From Phycisphaeraceae bacterium (GTDB taxonomy: Bacteria > Planctomycetota > Phycisphaerae > Phycisphaerales > Phycisphaeraceae): 43,871 nt of DNA. Below are positions 35,610 through 43,871 of this stretch, piece after piece. A model generated the notes under the pieces. It was not told the origin of the DNA. It saw nothing but the letters and a program-made list of their open reading frames with translations, and searched no databases. The stretch covers positions 1 to 43,871 of the forward strand of contig PAIY01000054.1 in NCBI GenBank assembly GCA_002704825.1. Reading direction: 5' to 3'. A program made the position numbers and the translations under genes. Numbering within the stretch: position 1 is the first letter of the stretch; each line of letters begins with the position of its first letter.

Positions 35610-35656
35610 TAACCATTGAATAATAAAAAGAATGTAATTCTTAGGGAGAATGGTTA
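35610..35656. promoter_or_regulatory. Nested hairpin in the gap before the GH141-like gene
   Basis: An outer 8-bp stem TAACCATT / AATGGTTA (35610-35617 with 35649-35656) encloses an inner AAGAAT / ATTCTT stem (35628-35633 with 35637-35642). It lies in the 122-base gap after the pyruvyl transferase-like gene. A short A-rich run follows rather than T. It may be an RNA processing or attenuation structure; no promoter is evident. Confidence 0.25.
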
Positions 35657-35716
35657 AAAAGTCAGCCTCGACTTACTCTGTATAGTAAACCGTATTGATT
35701 CAAATTAAATAATCAC

Positions 35717-37840
35717 ATGATACTTAGTCGTGTACTATTGTTACCGGTCTGTATGGCAATGATTGTCAACGTTGGTTTTGCCCAACAAATATTTTATGTG
35801 TCAACTGATGGAGATGATGATGGACAGGGATCTATTGAACACCCATTTAGGACACTTGAATTTGCAATTCAGCAGGGAATTAAAACAGATGCTGATAGTA
35901 TTGAAATCATTCTAAGAGGAGGAGTATATTTTAGATCTTCTTCATTGATTTTGGATGGATCAAGAATCAATAAACCAATGGAGATAAGCACTTATAAAGG
36001 TGAACGTGTATCCTTTCATGGCGGACAGATCATCAATGGGAAGAAATTCACTTTAGTTCGTGATAGAAAGGTTTTAAGCAGATTGTTACCAGAGGTTCGT
36101 GATAAAGTATCGGTTGTTAATCTTAATGAATTAGGTATTTCAGATTATGGCAGGCTCAATCAACATGGCTTCGGTACTATTTCTGAGCCGGCTCCCCTCG
36201 AACTTTTTATTGATGGTGATCCTCAAATATTGGCACGTTACCCAAATGATGAAAGTTTGCTGATGATAGGCAAGGTAGAAGATACAGGATCTATTCCAAG
36301 AAGAGGTGATTTCTCCAACAGGGGTGCAGAATTTGGATTTGAATATGATCGACCAATTCGGTGGAAAAAGGCAAATGACGTCTGGTTGCATGGTAAGTTC
36401 TCAGTGGGATATGCAGATGATCATATCAGGGTTAAAGAAATTGATTACAAAAAGTCAACTTTCAAAATGCAGCATCCCCACCTGTATGGAGTAAGGACCA
36501 GTATGCCAAAGTATATGGATGGTGACAGGGGTAGAGCGGGTTTGACCGTCCGGGGTTACTATGCTTACAATCTATTGGAAGAAATAGACTCCGTTGGCGA
36601 ATATTATCTGGATCGGGAGACAGGGATGCTTTATGTATATCCGAATGCTGACCTTTCCAATTCTAAGATTGAGGTATCTATCCTGGAAGATCCCCTGATT
36701 TCAATTGTGAATGCTGGAGAAATAGCCATTGAAGGAATAGATTTTACCTGTGCAAGAGGGATGGGAGTCTACCTGGAGAATAGCTCCGATGTGTCGATTG
36801 ACAAGTGTTCTTTTTCCAATTTGGGAACAGTTGGTGTGAGCATGGGACAAGCTTTTCAGGACAATACCAAACAATATCATTTGGATGGTTCCCCAAAACA
36901 AGAGGCTTTTGTTGAAGGAGATTTCAGTAATGTATCAGTTGGTAATTCTAAATTCTTCAACCTGGGCAATGGGGGAATGATTCTTTCAGGAGGGGATAGG
37001 AAAACCCTTGATTCAGCCCGGAACGAGGTTTTCAATTGTGAATTTTATAAGACGGGTCGAATCAATCATGCTTATACACCCCCTATTAAACTTTATGGTG
37101 TTGGGAACATTATCAGGAACTGTTATTTCCATGATTTGAGGCATCAGGCCATTGCTATTTCTGGAAATGATCACCTGATTGAATATTCCAGGTTTGACAA
37201 GGCATGTCTTGAAACGGATGATATGGGAGCTATTTATGGAGGAAGGGACCCATCATCCAGAGGTACAGTTATTCAATACAACTATTTCTCAAATATTGAA
37301 CCTTCTGATACGGAAACCAGCATGGCAGGGATTTACATTGATGATGGATCTGGAGGAATGACCATCAAGAACAATTTCTTTTATAAAGTGGGTAACCCAG
37401 GCCATTATGAAAATTTTGCTGCTGTATTCTATCATGGTGGTCATGACATGAAACTATTGGAAAATACATTCATGGATTGTCAGATGGCTGTTGGAAGCTC
37501 ACCATGGGACGAAAGGCGATGGGTTCGATACCTTGAATCTGACATGATCAGGAATAAGGTCTTAGAGGAAGTAAATATCAATGATGAGATTTACCTGTCC
37601 AGGTATCCTGAATTGAAATCCTTTTTGGAAGATTACGGAAGGAGGCTGAATCTGGCACAAAATAACCTGCTGATTAGAACACCACTTGTAAAGAATGGAG
37701 ACTTTAAGCTTAGGGATAATAATATTTTGGAAAGTGATGTGGTTCAACCTGAGAAAATAAGGTTTGAGGAAGCTATGAGTTTCTTTAGATCATTTGAGGC
37801 ATTCCCATTTGAAAAGTGTGGAATAATTGATACAAAATGA
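35717..37840 (+). CDS. GH141-like right-handed beta-helix glycosidase
   Basis: This 707-aa secreted protein (signal peptide ~1-23, ending VGFAQ) opens with IFYVSTDGDDDGQGS and an EHPFRTLEFA block, typical of beta-helix enzymes, and continues with a beta-sandwich insertion and repeats. The ETDDMGAIYGG motif (Asp501/Asp502) followed by AGIYIDDGSGG (Asp542/Asp543) is characteristic of the GH141 group and related families. Family knowledge: characterised GH141 enzymes act on fucose- or xylose-containing pectic or hemicellulosic side chains. The stop overlaps the following GH2 start by 4 bases (ATGA), a sign of translational coupling. It resembles the beta-helix parts of the two giant T9SS proteins but lacks their C-terminal modules. 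Confidence 0.8.
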   Translation: MILSRVLLLPVCMAMIVNVGFAQQIFYVSTDGDDDGQGSIEHPFRTLEFAIQQGIKTDADSIEIILRGGVYFRSSSLILDGSRINKPMEISTYKGERVSFHGGQIINGKKFTLVRDRKVLSRLLPEVRDKVSVVNLNELGISDYGRLNQHGFGTISEPAPLELFIDGDPQILARYPNDESLLMIGKVEDTGSIPRRGDFSNRGAEFGFEYDRPIRWKKANDVWLHGKFSVGYADDHIRVKEIDYKKSTFKMQHPHLYGVRTSMPKYMDGDRGRAGLTVRGYYAYNLLEEIDSVGEYYLDRETGMLYVYPNADLSNSKIEVSILEDPLISIVNAGEIAIEGIDFTCARGMGVYLENSSDVSIDKCSFSNLGTVGVSMGQAFQDNTKQYHLDGSPKQEAFVEGDFSNVSVGNSKFFNLGNGGMILSGGDRKTLDSARNEVFNCEFYKTGRINHAYTPPIKLYGVGNIIRNCYFHDLRHQAIAISGNDHLIEYSRFDKACLETDDMGAIYGGRDPSSRGTVIQYNYFSNIEPSDTETSMAGIYIDDGSGGMTIKNNFFYKVGNPGHYENFAAVFYHGGHDMKLLENTFMDCQMAVGSSPWDERRWVRYLESDMIRNKVLEEVNINDEIYLSRYPELKSFLEDYGRRLNLAQNNLLIRTPLVKNGDFKLRDNNILESDVVQPEKIRFEEAMSFFRSFEAFPFEKCGIIDTK

Positions 37841-40800
37841 AAGCAAGAATTATCAGATCACTGGTTCTCTTAACCATCTTTTCAGGTGCAATTGCACAGG
37901 ATAGATTTGCGGATATTGGTACGGCTAATTATCAAACAAGAGAGCATCTTTTGGCCGTACCAGAACCTATAGAAAAAGATGAAATATACCTTCCGGCAAG
38001 TCATGACCCTTCAGCGATTTTCAATATGGAAGCTCCAGTTTCAACCAAGGAACAACTTTACCACGAGCTCCAAAAGATACGGAAAAAGTATGAACCATTC
38101 ACGCAGGATCTGGCTCCTGAATTTGAAAATCAAAGACATAGGATAGCATTAAATGAGTTCAAATGGAGGATGGAAACCCAGGATGATATTCAAGATTTTG
38201 TTTCGATATTAAGCGGTGAAGGTGACTGGGAAAATGTAGAAATCCCTCATTATGGTCCGCCTTTAGGCAGGGCTGTTACATACTATTTTAAAGAAGTTGA
38301 TTTAGAGGAAAGTGATTTTCATAAAGGAAGTCTCTTTATTCATTTCAAAGGAGTGGATTATAAAGCATCCGTGTTTCTGAATGGAAGATATGTGGGTTCT
38401 CATGAAGGTTTTTTTGCTCCATTTGAGTTCGAAATTACTGATGTGGCAAAGGTGGGTAAGAATCGAATATTGGTAAAGGTTGAAAATGATTACTCTACCA
38501 CTGGGGGGAGGGATGAATTGGGGAATAAAGTAGTAGGAGATAAAATTTATGCAGCAACAGGACCTGGTTATGATGAACCAACTGAGGGCTGGCATCATTG
38601 TCCTGCAGGTATGGGGATTTATCAGGATTGTTATATTGAATCCCGGAGCCCACTTCATTTTAATGACCTCTTTGTTCGTCCTATGCCTGCAGATTCCATT
38701 GCTGAAGTATGGGTTGAGGTCAATAATTATCATGAATACCCAAAGGACATTTCGCTGGAGCTTTCAATCTATGGTCAGAATTTTGAGGAGACCATTATTG
38801 AATCTTTGAATTATGTACCATCTACAGTACATATTCCTGGTGTAGGTGACTTGGATAAGCCAACAGATTGGGAAAAAACAAGGTTGAAGATGGGATATGG
38901 AGTGAATTATCTAAGGGTACCGATCAAACTGGAAAGCTGGCGCACATGGGAGCCAGGTTCACCTTGGCTGTACCAGGTACAGGTAAAGCTACTGAATGAG
39001 GAGAACCAGGTAGTCGATACTCAATCTCAGCAATTTGGGATGAGAAGTTTTGAAATGGATACAGTAAGTATTCCCAGAGGAAGTATGTATCTCAATGGTC
39101 AAATGATTCGATTGAGGGGAGCCAATACCATGGGGCATTTACAGCAATCAGTCATGAAGAAGGACTGGGATCAGCTTCGAGATGATATCCTCCTGGCAAA
39201 GCTGGCCAATATGAATTATTTAAGGCTTACCCAGCGACCGGTACAGTCTGAGATTTACGAATACATGGACAAGCTGGGGCTAATGAATCAGACAGATTTA
39301 CCCTTATTTGGTAGCATAAGAAGGAATAAGTTTGCGGAGGCAGTGAAACAAGCTGAGGAAATGGAAAGGTTGGTGAGAAGTCACCCATCGACCATTATGG
39401 TTTCCTATATCAATGAACGGTTTCCAAATGCGGAAGGCCACCCTCAACGTAGCCTAAGTACTGCCGAGGATTATTATAAGCTCTTCAAAGCCCTTGATCA
39501 GGTCGTGCTTCTTTCTAATCCTGACCGGGTTATCAAAGCTGGTGATGGAGACTATGATCCCCCGTCACCCGGTCTGCCTGATAATCACTGTTATAACTTA
39601 TGGTACAATGGTCATGGCCTGGGATTAGGAGAAATGTACAAGGGTTACTGGCAACCTGTTAAAGAAGGTTGGTATTATGCTTGTGGGGAGTTTGGTGCAG
39701 AAGGATTGGATCCTGTCAATGTGATGAAGGAATATTACCCGCAGGAGTGGTTACCTGAATCATTTACAGATAGAAGTGATTGGAATCCCGGGATGATTTC
39801 CAGAGCACAATCCAATCGATTTCACTACATGTGGTACAATACACCAGAAACGGTAAATGGTTGGATTGAAACAAGTCAGAACTATCAGGCCTGGGCTGCT
39901 AAATTCATCACCGAATCATTTAGACGGGATCCACGAATGGTAAGCTTTGCCATTCACTTGTTTATTGATGCCTGGCCAGCCGGTTGGATGAAGAGTATTA
40001 TGGATGTGGATCGTCAACCCAAGAAGGCTTATTTTGCATACAGGGATGCCCTTGAACCGACCATCATCACCATAAGAAATGATAGGTGGCAATATTGGGA
40101 AGGAGAAACCGAAAAGTTTGAATTCTGGTTAAGCAATGATCTGAATCAAAGTAAGGATTATATATTAAAATATCAGATCAGAGATGAGGAGGAGATTGTT
40201 TTTGCCAATCAAAGTCCAGTTTCATCGCCTGTCAACAGTGCTTCATTTAAAGGCTATCTGAACTATGAATTACCTACTGTTGAGAAAAGGGGAAAATATA
40301 CTCTTGAGGCTATTCTTCTTGATGAAAAAGGGAACCAGGTACATCAAAATAGTTTTGACTTTGTAGTTTTCCCTCAAACAAGTATTCCTCAAAGCAAAAT
40401 AGCCTTTGTAAAACCCGATCACCAACTGAGTAAACAATTAGTAAGCCTGGGATTTATTCTATCCAAGAAGTTAAAAGAAGCGGATGTAATTCTTATTAAT
40501 GATTTTAAGACTTATCAAACAAATGAAAGGTTAATTAATCGGTTAGTCAAGGAGGGGCGAACCGGACTTTTTCTGAACCTTGAGGCAGGAGAGTATAATA
40601 TCATCAATACAGAAGTTGTTGTGAAGGATACCAGGATGGGGAAATATTATTTTGTCTCCCCGGAAAGTAATCATCCTATAGCAGCGAAGTTTCAGTCAAA
40701 GGATTTTTGGTTGTGGTATGATGCCCGTTCAACATCTATTGCACCAATTCTAGGGAATACAATCTCTGCTGAGGATTGGACACCTATTCTATACTCAGCA

Positions 40801-40953
40801 GATACAGGATGGCGTAATAGTGGTCAGCGCTCATTGGCTGCTGCAGAATATAAATATGGAGTGGGATATTTTAGGTTAAGTACTGTGAATCTGGCCCACA
40901 AGCTAATTAATCCTTCAGCATTGTTGTACTTGAAAGAGTTGTTAAGTCATTAA
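37837..40953 (+). CDS. GH2-family glycoside hydrolase, large, with N-terminal extension and C-terminal GATase-like domain
   Basis: This 1038-aa enzyme has a signal peptide (~1-21, ending AIAQ), then ~90 extra residues not found in classical GH2. The sugar-binding jelly-roll follows (about 115-275, with FKGVDYKASVFLNGRYVGSHEG), then an Ig-like domain and a TIM barrel. The candidate acid/base is Glu527 in YINER and the nucleophile is Glu618 in CGEFGAEGL. Beyond ~855 a domain of Rossmann type (KIAFVKPDHQL through LLYLKELL) resembles the GATase-like fold. GH2 enzymes are retaining beta-galactosidases, glucuronidases, mannosidases or arabinopyranosidases; the precise one is undetermined. The start overlaps the GH141-like stop by 4 bases. 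Confidence 0.88.
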   Translation: MKARIIRSLVLLTIFSGAIAQDRFADIGTANYQTREHLLAVPEPIEKDEIYLPASHDPSAIFNMEAPVSTKEQLYHELQKIRKKYEPFTQDLAPEFENQRHRIALNEFKWRMETQDDIQDFVSILSGEGDWENVEIPHYGPPLGRAVTYYFKEVDLEESDFHKGSLFIHFKGVDYKASVFLNGRYVGSHEGFFAPFEFEITDVAKVGKNRILVKVENDYSTTGGRDELGNKVVGDKIYAATGPGYDEPTEGWHHCPAGMGIYQDCYIESRSPLHFNDLFVRPMPADSIAEVWVEVNNYHEYPKDISLELSIYGQNFEETIIESLNYVPSTVHIPGVGDLDKPTDWEKTRLKMGYGVNYLRVPIKLESWRTWEPGSPWLYQVQVKLLNEENQVVDTQSQQFGMRSFEMDTVSIPRGSMYLNGQMIRLRGANTMGHLQQSVMKKDWDQLRDDILLAKLANMNYLRLTQRPVQSEIYEYMDKLGLMNQTDLPLFGSIRRNKFAEAVKQAEEMERLVRSHPSTIMVSYINERFPNAEGHPQRSLSTAEDYYKLFKALDQVVLLSNPDRVIKAGDGDYDPPSPGLPDNHCYNLWYNGHGLGLGEMYKGYWQPVKEGWYYACGEFGAEGLDPVNVMKEYYPQEWLPESFTDRSDWNPGMISRAQSNRFHYMWYNTPETVNGWIETSQNYQAWAAKFITESFRRDPRMVSFAIHLFIDAWPAGWMKSIMDVDRQPKKAYFAYRDALEPTIITIRNDRWQYWEGETEKFEFWLSNDLNQSKDYILKYQIRDEEEIVFANQSPVSSPVNSASFKGYLNYELPTVEKRGKYTLEAILLDEKGNQVHQNSFDFVVFPQTSIPQSKIAFVKPDHQLSKQLVSLGFILSKKLKEADVILINDFKTYQTNERLINRLVKEGRTGLFLNLEAGEYNIINTEVVVKDTRMGKYYFVSPESNHPIAAKFQSKDFWLWYDARSTSIAPILGNTISAEDWTPILYSADTGWRNSGQRSLAAAEYKYGVGYFRLSTVNLAHKLINPSALLYLKELLSH

Positions 40954-40954
40954 T

Positions 40955-42226
40955 ATGAGTTCCTTGTATTCTGGTAATATTTTTTTTGTAACAATTTTGA
41001 TCTTCCTACTAGTGGGATGCACGGATTCTGATTATCAACCGATCGAGTCAATTGATTTCAATGAGAGAAATGGTGTCAGCAATGTATTCTATAAGTTAGA
41101 AAATAAAGATACAGTGAGAGTAGCCTACCTCGGCGGTAGTATTACGGCCCAGAAAGGGTGGAGGGTATATTCATTGGATTGGTTCAAAGAAAATTTTCCT
41201 CAAACCCATATCGAAGAAATCAATGCAGCCATTGGGGGGACAGGCTCGGATTTTGGAGTTTTTAGGCTTCAGGAACATGTGTTGAAGTATGATCCTGACC
41301 TAATCTTCATCGAGTTTGCAGTGAATGATGCTAGTAAAAGTCAGGATAAAATAATCCAGGCAATGGAGGGGATCATCCATCAGGCCTGGAAGAAAGATGC
41401 TTCAATAGAGGTATGCTTTGTATATACCATCAGGGATTCATTCCAAAAGAAATATCGATTGGATAGTTTGCCTAATTCGGTGGATGCTATGGAAAAAGTA
41501 GCTGATTTCTATCAGTTACCATCCATCAATTTTGGTCCTGAGGTAACAAAAAGAGTGATGGAGAATACCATCATTTTTAAAGGGAGAAATGCAGAAAATG
41601 ACAGCATACCCTACTTCAGTCCTGATGGTGTGCACCCAAATCCTGAAACCGGTCATAAGATTTATCATGAAGTATTTATAAAGGCTTTTGAAGTATTGAA
41701 AGGTCGTCCTCATGATCGACCTCGGGATCATGAATTGGTAGGCCCTATTGATCCCGATTATATTTCAAATGCTCAGATGTTACCCTGGTCAGAGGTACTT
41801 ACAAATTCTGGTTGGACATCCATTATGGTGGAGAAAGATTCCACCTTTAAAAAATTTAAAACCTACTTTAACAATATCGGAGAAGCAAGACCCGGAGATT
41901 CATTAACGATAGATTTCAAGGGAAAGACCATTGGGTTTTATGACTTGAGAGGGCCTGGAACCGGAACCGTATTGTTAAAGATTGATGGAAAGCCCAGGGA
42001 TACCATTTCCCGGTTTGATAAATACTGTACTTATTGGCGCATTAGTTATTCTATGATAGGCGGGCTCAGGGATACCAGCCATTCTGTCGTATTCAAGGTG
42101 CTGGATTTACCCATTGATAAAAAGAAAATATTGTCACTACGAGAAAATAAAATGAAAAAAGAGGCAGACTATCAGCCAATCAACTGGTACCTGGCTAAAA
42201 TCTTAATAGACGGAATTCTAAACTGA
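40955..42226 (+). CDS. SGNH/GDSL-type esterase lipoprotein with C-terminal beta-domain
   Basis: This 423-aa protein starts one base after the GH2 stop and has a lipobox LLVGC (Cys22). The SGNH core shows YLGGSIT (Ser62 nucleophile), AAIGGTGS, EFAVND and a late DGVHP (Asp224/His227 dyad), all expected positions of an acyl esterase acting on glycans. The C-terminal half (about 260-423) forms a further beta-rich domain (RPGDSLTIDFKGKTIGFYDL) that could bind sugar or complete the active site. Family knowledge: PUL-encoded enzymes of this class remove acetyl or other acyl groups. It is unlike the two SASA-type esterases, so the locus has at least three different deacylating proteins. Confidence 0.85.
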   Translation: MSSLYSGNIFFVTILIFLLVGCTDSDYQPIESIDFNERNGVSNVFYKLENKDTVRVAYLGGSITAQKGWRVYSLDWFKENFPQTHIEEINAAIGGTGSDFGVFRLQEHVLKYDPDLIFIEFAVNDASKSQDKIIQAMEGIIHQAWKKDASIEVCFVYTIRDSFQKKYRLDSLPNSVDAMEKVADFYQLPSINFGPEVTKRVMENTIIFKGRNAENDSIPYFSPDGVHPNPETGHKIYHEVFIKAFEVLKGRPHDRPRDHELVGPIDPDYISNAQMLPWSEVLTNSGWTSIMVEKDSTFKKFKTYFNNIGEARPGDSLTIDFKGKTIGFYDLRGPGTGTVLLKIDGKPRDTISRFDKYCTYWRISYSMIGGLRDTSHSVVFKVLDLPIDKKKILSLRENKMKKEADYQPINWYLAKILIDGILN

Positions 42227-42232
42227 GAAAAA

Positions 42233-43871
42233 ATGAAAAAAATTCTATTTTACCTATTTGTGGGCTTTGCACAAGGTTTGGCAGCACAAATAACAATTAG
42301 TTCTCCAAATGATAGAATCAAAGCGGAGATATTCCTTGGCAACAAGACTTATTATTCGGTTTATTTTGATGGAAAACCAGTTCTTGAAGCTTCCCCCATT
42401 TCAATGACAATTGATGGAAAAGAGAAAGGAAATGAACCAGTAATGATGGATACCAAACAGGAGAACATTAATCAGACATTATTTCCGGTGTGGGGAAGTA
42501 GGTCAGAAGTTTCTGATCATTATAATCAATTACAGATGGATTTTGAAGGAGGGTATTCCATTCAATTTCGTTTATATGATAAGGGAGTTGCTTATCGGTT
42601 CATCACAAACCTTGAAGGAAATGTGGTTGTAAATGACGAGTTGGTTAGTTACAAATTTGGTGAAGAGGCCATTGCCTGGCTGTCTAAGCAAAGAAGCTAT
42701 GAAACCAATTATACGCCTTTCGATTTAGATTCGATGAATGAACTCCAGGATAAGGTTTATCTACCGGCGATGGTTCAGGTTTCTGAAAAAGTTAAGGTTG
42801 TCATAACGGAAGCAAACCTATTGGATTATCCGAGCTTGTTTTTAAAAAGAGATGAAGGCAGAGAAAATCAATTAATAGGAACCTTTGAACCTTTTGCTTT
42901 GAAAACCAGACTTGGAGGGTATAACAATTACTCTTATCTGGCTAGTGAAGAGGCGGATTTTATCGCCAAAACTGAAGGGAAAAGATCTTATCCCTGGAGG
43001 GTGATGATTATTACTGATGACGATCATACATTAGCTGATTGCGATCTTGTATATCAGCTATCGGAACCGTCCAGACTGACAGAGACAGATTGGATTCAAC
43101 CAGGAAAGGTAGCCTGGGAATGGTGGCATGGGCGGGTGGTAGAAGGCCAGCCATTTATTGGCGGTATAAATACAAAGACCTATTTATACCATATAGATTT
43201 TGCAGCAAAATATGGTCTGGAGTACATACTTATAGATGCAGGCTGGACGGGTAAATATGATTTGACTCAAATCAATCCTGATGTAGATATAGAGAAAATC
43301 ATAGGTTATGCGGACTCAAAGGGTGTTAAAGTAATTCTTTGGTGCCCGGGACATAGTTTACATAACCAGATGGTAGAAGCACTTGATCTGTTTGCTTCAT
43401 TGGGAGCTGCCGGGGTAAAAGCAGATTTTTTTGGTAGGGAGGATCAAACAGGAATAAAAATCTATGAGGAGTTGGCAGCAGCTACGGGAGAAAGAAAATT
43501 GCTTATAGATTTTCATGGGTGTGCAAAGCCAACAGGTCTATCTCGCACATATCCTAATGTGATCAATTATGAAGCGGTCGCTGGAAACGAGTGGAATAGG
43601 CTGGATCAGGATAAGATTACTGTTGAGCACAAGGTAATAGTCCCTTTTATCAGAGGTATTCAAGGACCGATGGACTTCACTCCGGGTGGTATGAGAAATA
43701 TTCAATCGGGGCATCATTTAAGGAAAGTATTGCCAGAAGTCCATGGTACCAGAGCAAATGAATCCGCTCTTTTTGTTATTTATAATGAACCTTTAAAAAT
43801 GATGTGCGATGCACCTTCCGTATATAATAGAGAGGAACAATACACCAGGTTTATTTCAAAAATTCCCACTA
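42233..43871 (+). CDS. GH97-family glycosidase, C-terminus beyond the window
   Basis: The frame stays open from 42233 to the last base; about 546 residues are visible and the end is missing. A signal peptide (~1-19, ending AAQ) precedes the GH97 beta-sandwich (SSPNDRIKAEIF) and the (beta/alpha)8 barrel with WEWWHGR, GINTKTYLYHIDFA, LIDAGW and GVKADFF. The aspartate in that last motif (Asp398) matches the nucleophile position of retaining GH97 alpha-galactosidase-type enzymes, where inverting GH97 enzymes such as SusB lack it. So a retaining enzyme on alpha-galactosidic (or similar) branches is inferred. The ATG is 7 bases after the SGNH stop, so it is co-transcribed. Confidence 0.9.
   Translation, partial: MKKILFYLFVGFAQGLAAQITISSPNDRIKAEIFLGNKTYYSVYFDGKPVLEASPISMTIDGKEKGNEPVMMDTKQENINQTLFPVWGSRSEVSDHYNQLQMDFEGGYSIQFRLYDKGVAYRFITNLEGNVVVNDELVSYKFGEEAIAWLSKQRSYETNYTPFDLDSMNELQDKVYLPAMVQVSEKVKVVITEANLLDYPSLFLKRDEGRENQLIGTFEPFALKTRLGGYNNYSYLASEEADFIAKTEGKRSYPWRVMIITDDDHTLADCDLVYQLSEPSRLTETDWIQPGKVAWEWWHGRVVEGQPFIGGINTKTYLYHIDFAAKYGLEYILIDAGWTGKYDLTQINPDVDIEKIIGYADSKGVKVILWCPGHSLHNQMVEALDLFASLGAAGVKADFFGREDQTGIKIYEELAAATGERKLLIDFHGCAKPTGLSRTYPNVINYEAVAGNEWNRLDQDKITVEHKVIVPFIRGIQGPMDFTPGGMRNIQSGHHLRKVLPEVHGTRANESALFVIYNEPLKMMCDAPSVYNREEQYTRFISKIPT

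Noticed and set aside
38302..38733. A 143-codon open frame on the minus strand
   Set aside because: It lies wholly within the GH2 gene, has no recognisable motif and its composition is that of a shadow frame.
43039..43254. A short plus-strand open frame near the right edge
   Set aside because: It runs in another frame inside the GH97 gene, whose protein motifs are clear.

Overview
The window is a 43.9-kb stretch of a Bacteroidota genome. It has moderate to low GC, A-rich start contexts with few Shine-Dalgarno sequences, SusC/SusD proteins, an ECF sigma/FecR pair and two type IX secretion (T9SS) C-terminal domains. These traits together suggest a free-living, probably marine, gliding-type lineage (Cytophagales or Flavobacteriia-like; the lineage is inferred). 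Every recognisable gene lies on the + strand. Nearly all encode secreted or lipid-anchored carbohydrate-active proteins, so the window is most of one large polysaccharide utilisation locus (PUL), or two adjoining ones. I saw no tRNA, rRNA, CRISPR array, insertion sequence or integrase, and no gene-free stretch longer than about 300 bases.

Left block (1-14970). The 3' end of a SusD gene is followed by a strong terminator-like hairpin. A tightly packed run comes next: S1 sulfatase, beta-propeller protein (candidate polysaccharide lyase), two GH28 enzymes, SASA-type acetylesterase, GH28-like beta-helix enzyme with an N-terminal beta-sandwich, a two-domain TIM-barrel glycosidase, a second SASA-type acetylesterase, and another TIM-barrel glycosidase.

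Centre (15096-24086). A DUF1961-like lipoprotein and a cytoplasmic enolase-superfamily enzyme precede a complete trans-envelope signalling and uptake cassette: ECF sigma factor, FecR anti-sigma factor, SusC with an N-terminal STN signalling domain, and SusD. The cassette ends in a hairpin terminator.

Right block (24218-43871). Two adjacent giant T9SS-exported beta-helix proteins (2148 and 1189 aa) carry FN3 domains and four copies of a ~156-aa module that I cannot match to a named family; the first also carries two CBM3-type modules. They are followed by a Tat/lipoprotein-targeted member of the polysaccharide pyruvyl transferase family, a GH141-like beta-helix protein, a GH2 enzyme, an SGNH esterase lipoprotein, and a GH97 enzyme cut by the window end.

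How the parts work together (inference). Large surface proteins bind and cut the polymer, SusC/SusD import the fragments, and periplasmic enzymes remove sulfate, acetyl and possibly pyruvate groups. GH28, GH2, GH97, GH141-like and GH-A enzymes then cut the backbone and branches, and the enolase-superfamily enzyme processes an acidic product. The set points to an acidic, acetylated, sulfated heteropolysaccharide with galacturonate-type linkages (pectin- or rhamnogalacturonan-like), possibly pyruvylated and associated with cellulose. The most interesting items are the exported pyruvyl-transferase-fold protein inside a degradation locus and the four-copy unnamed module.
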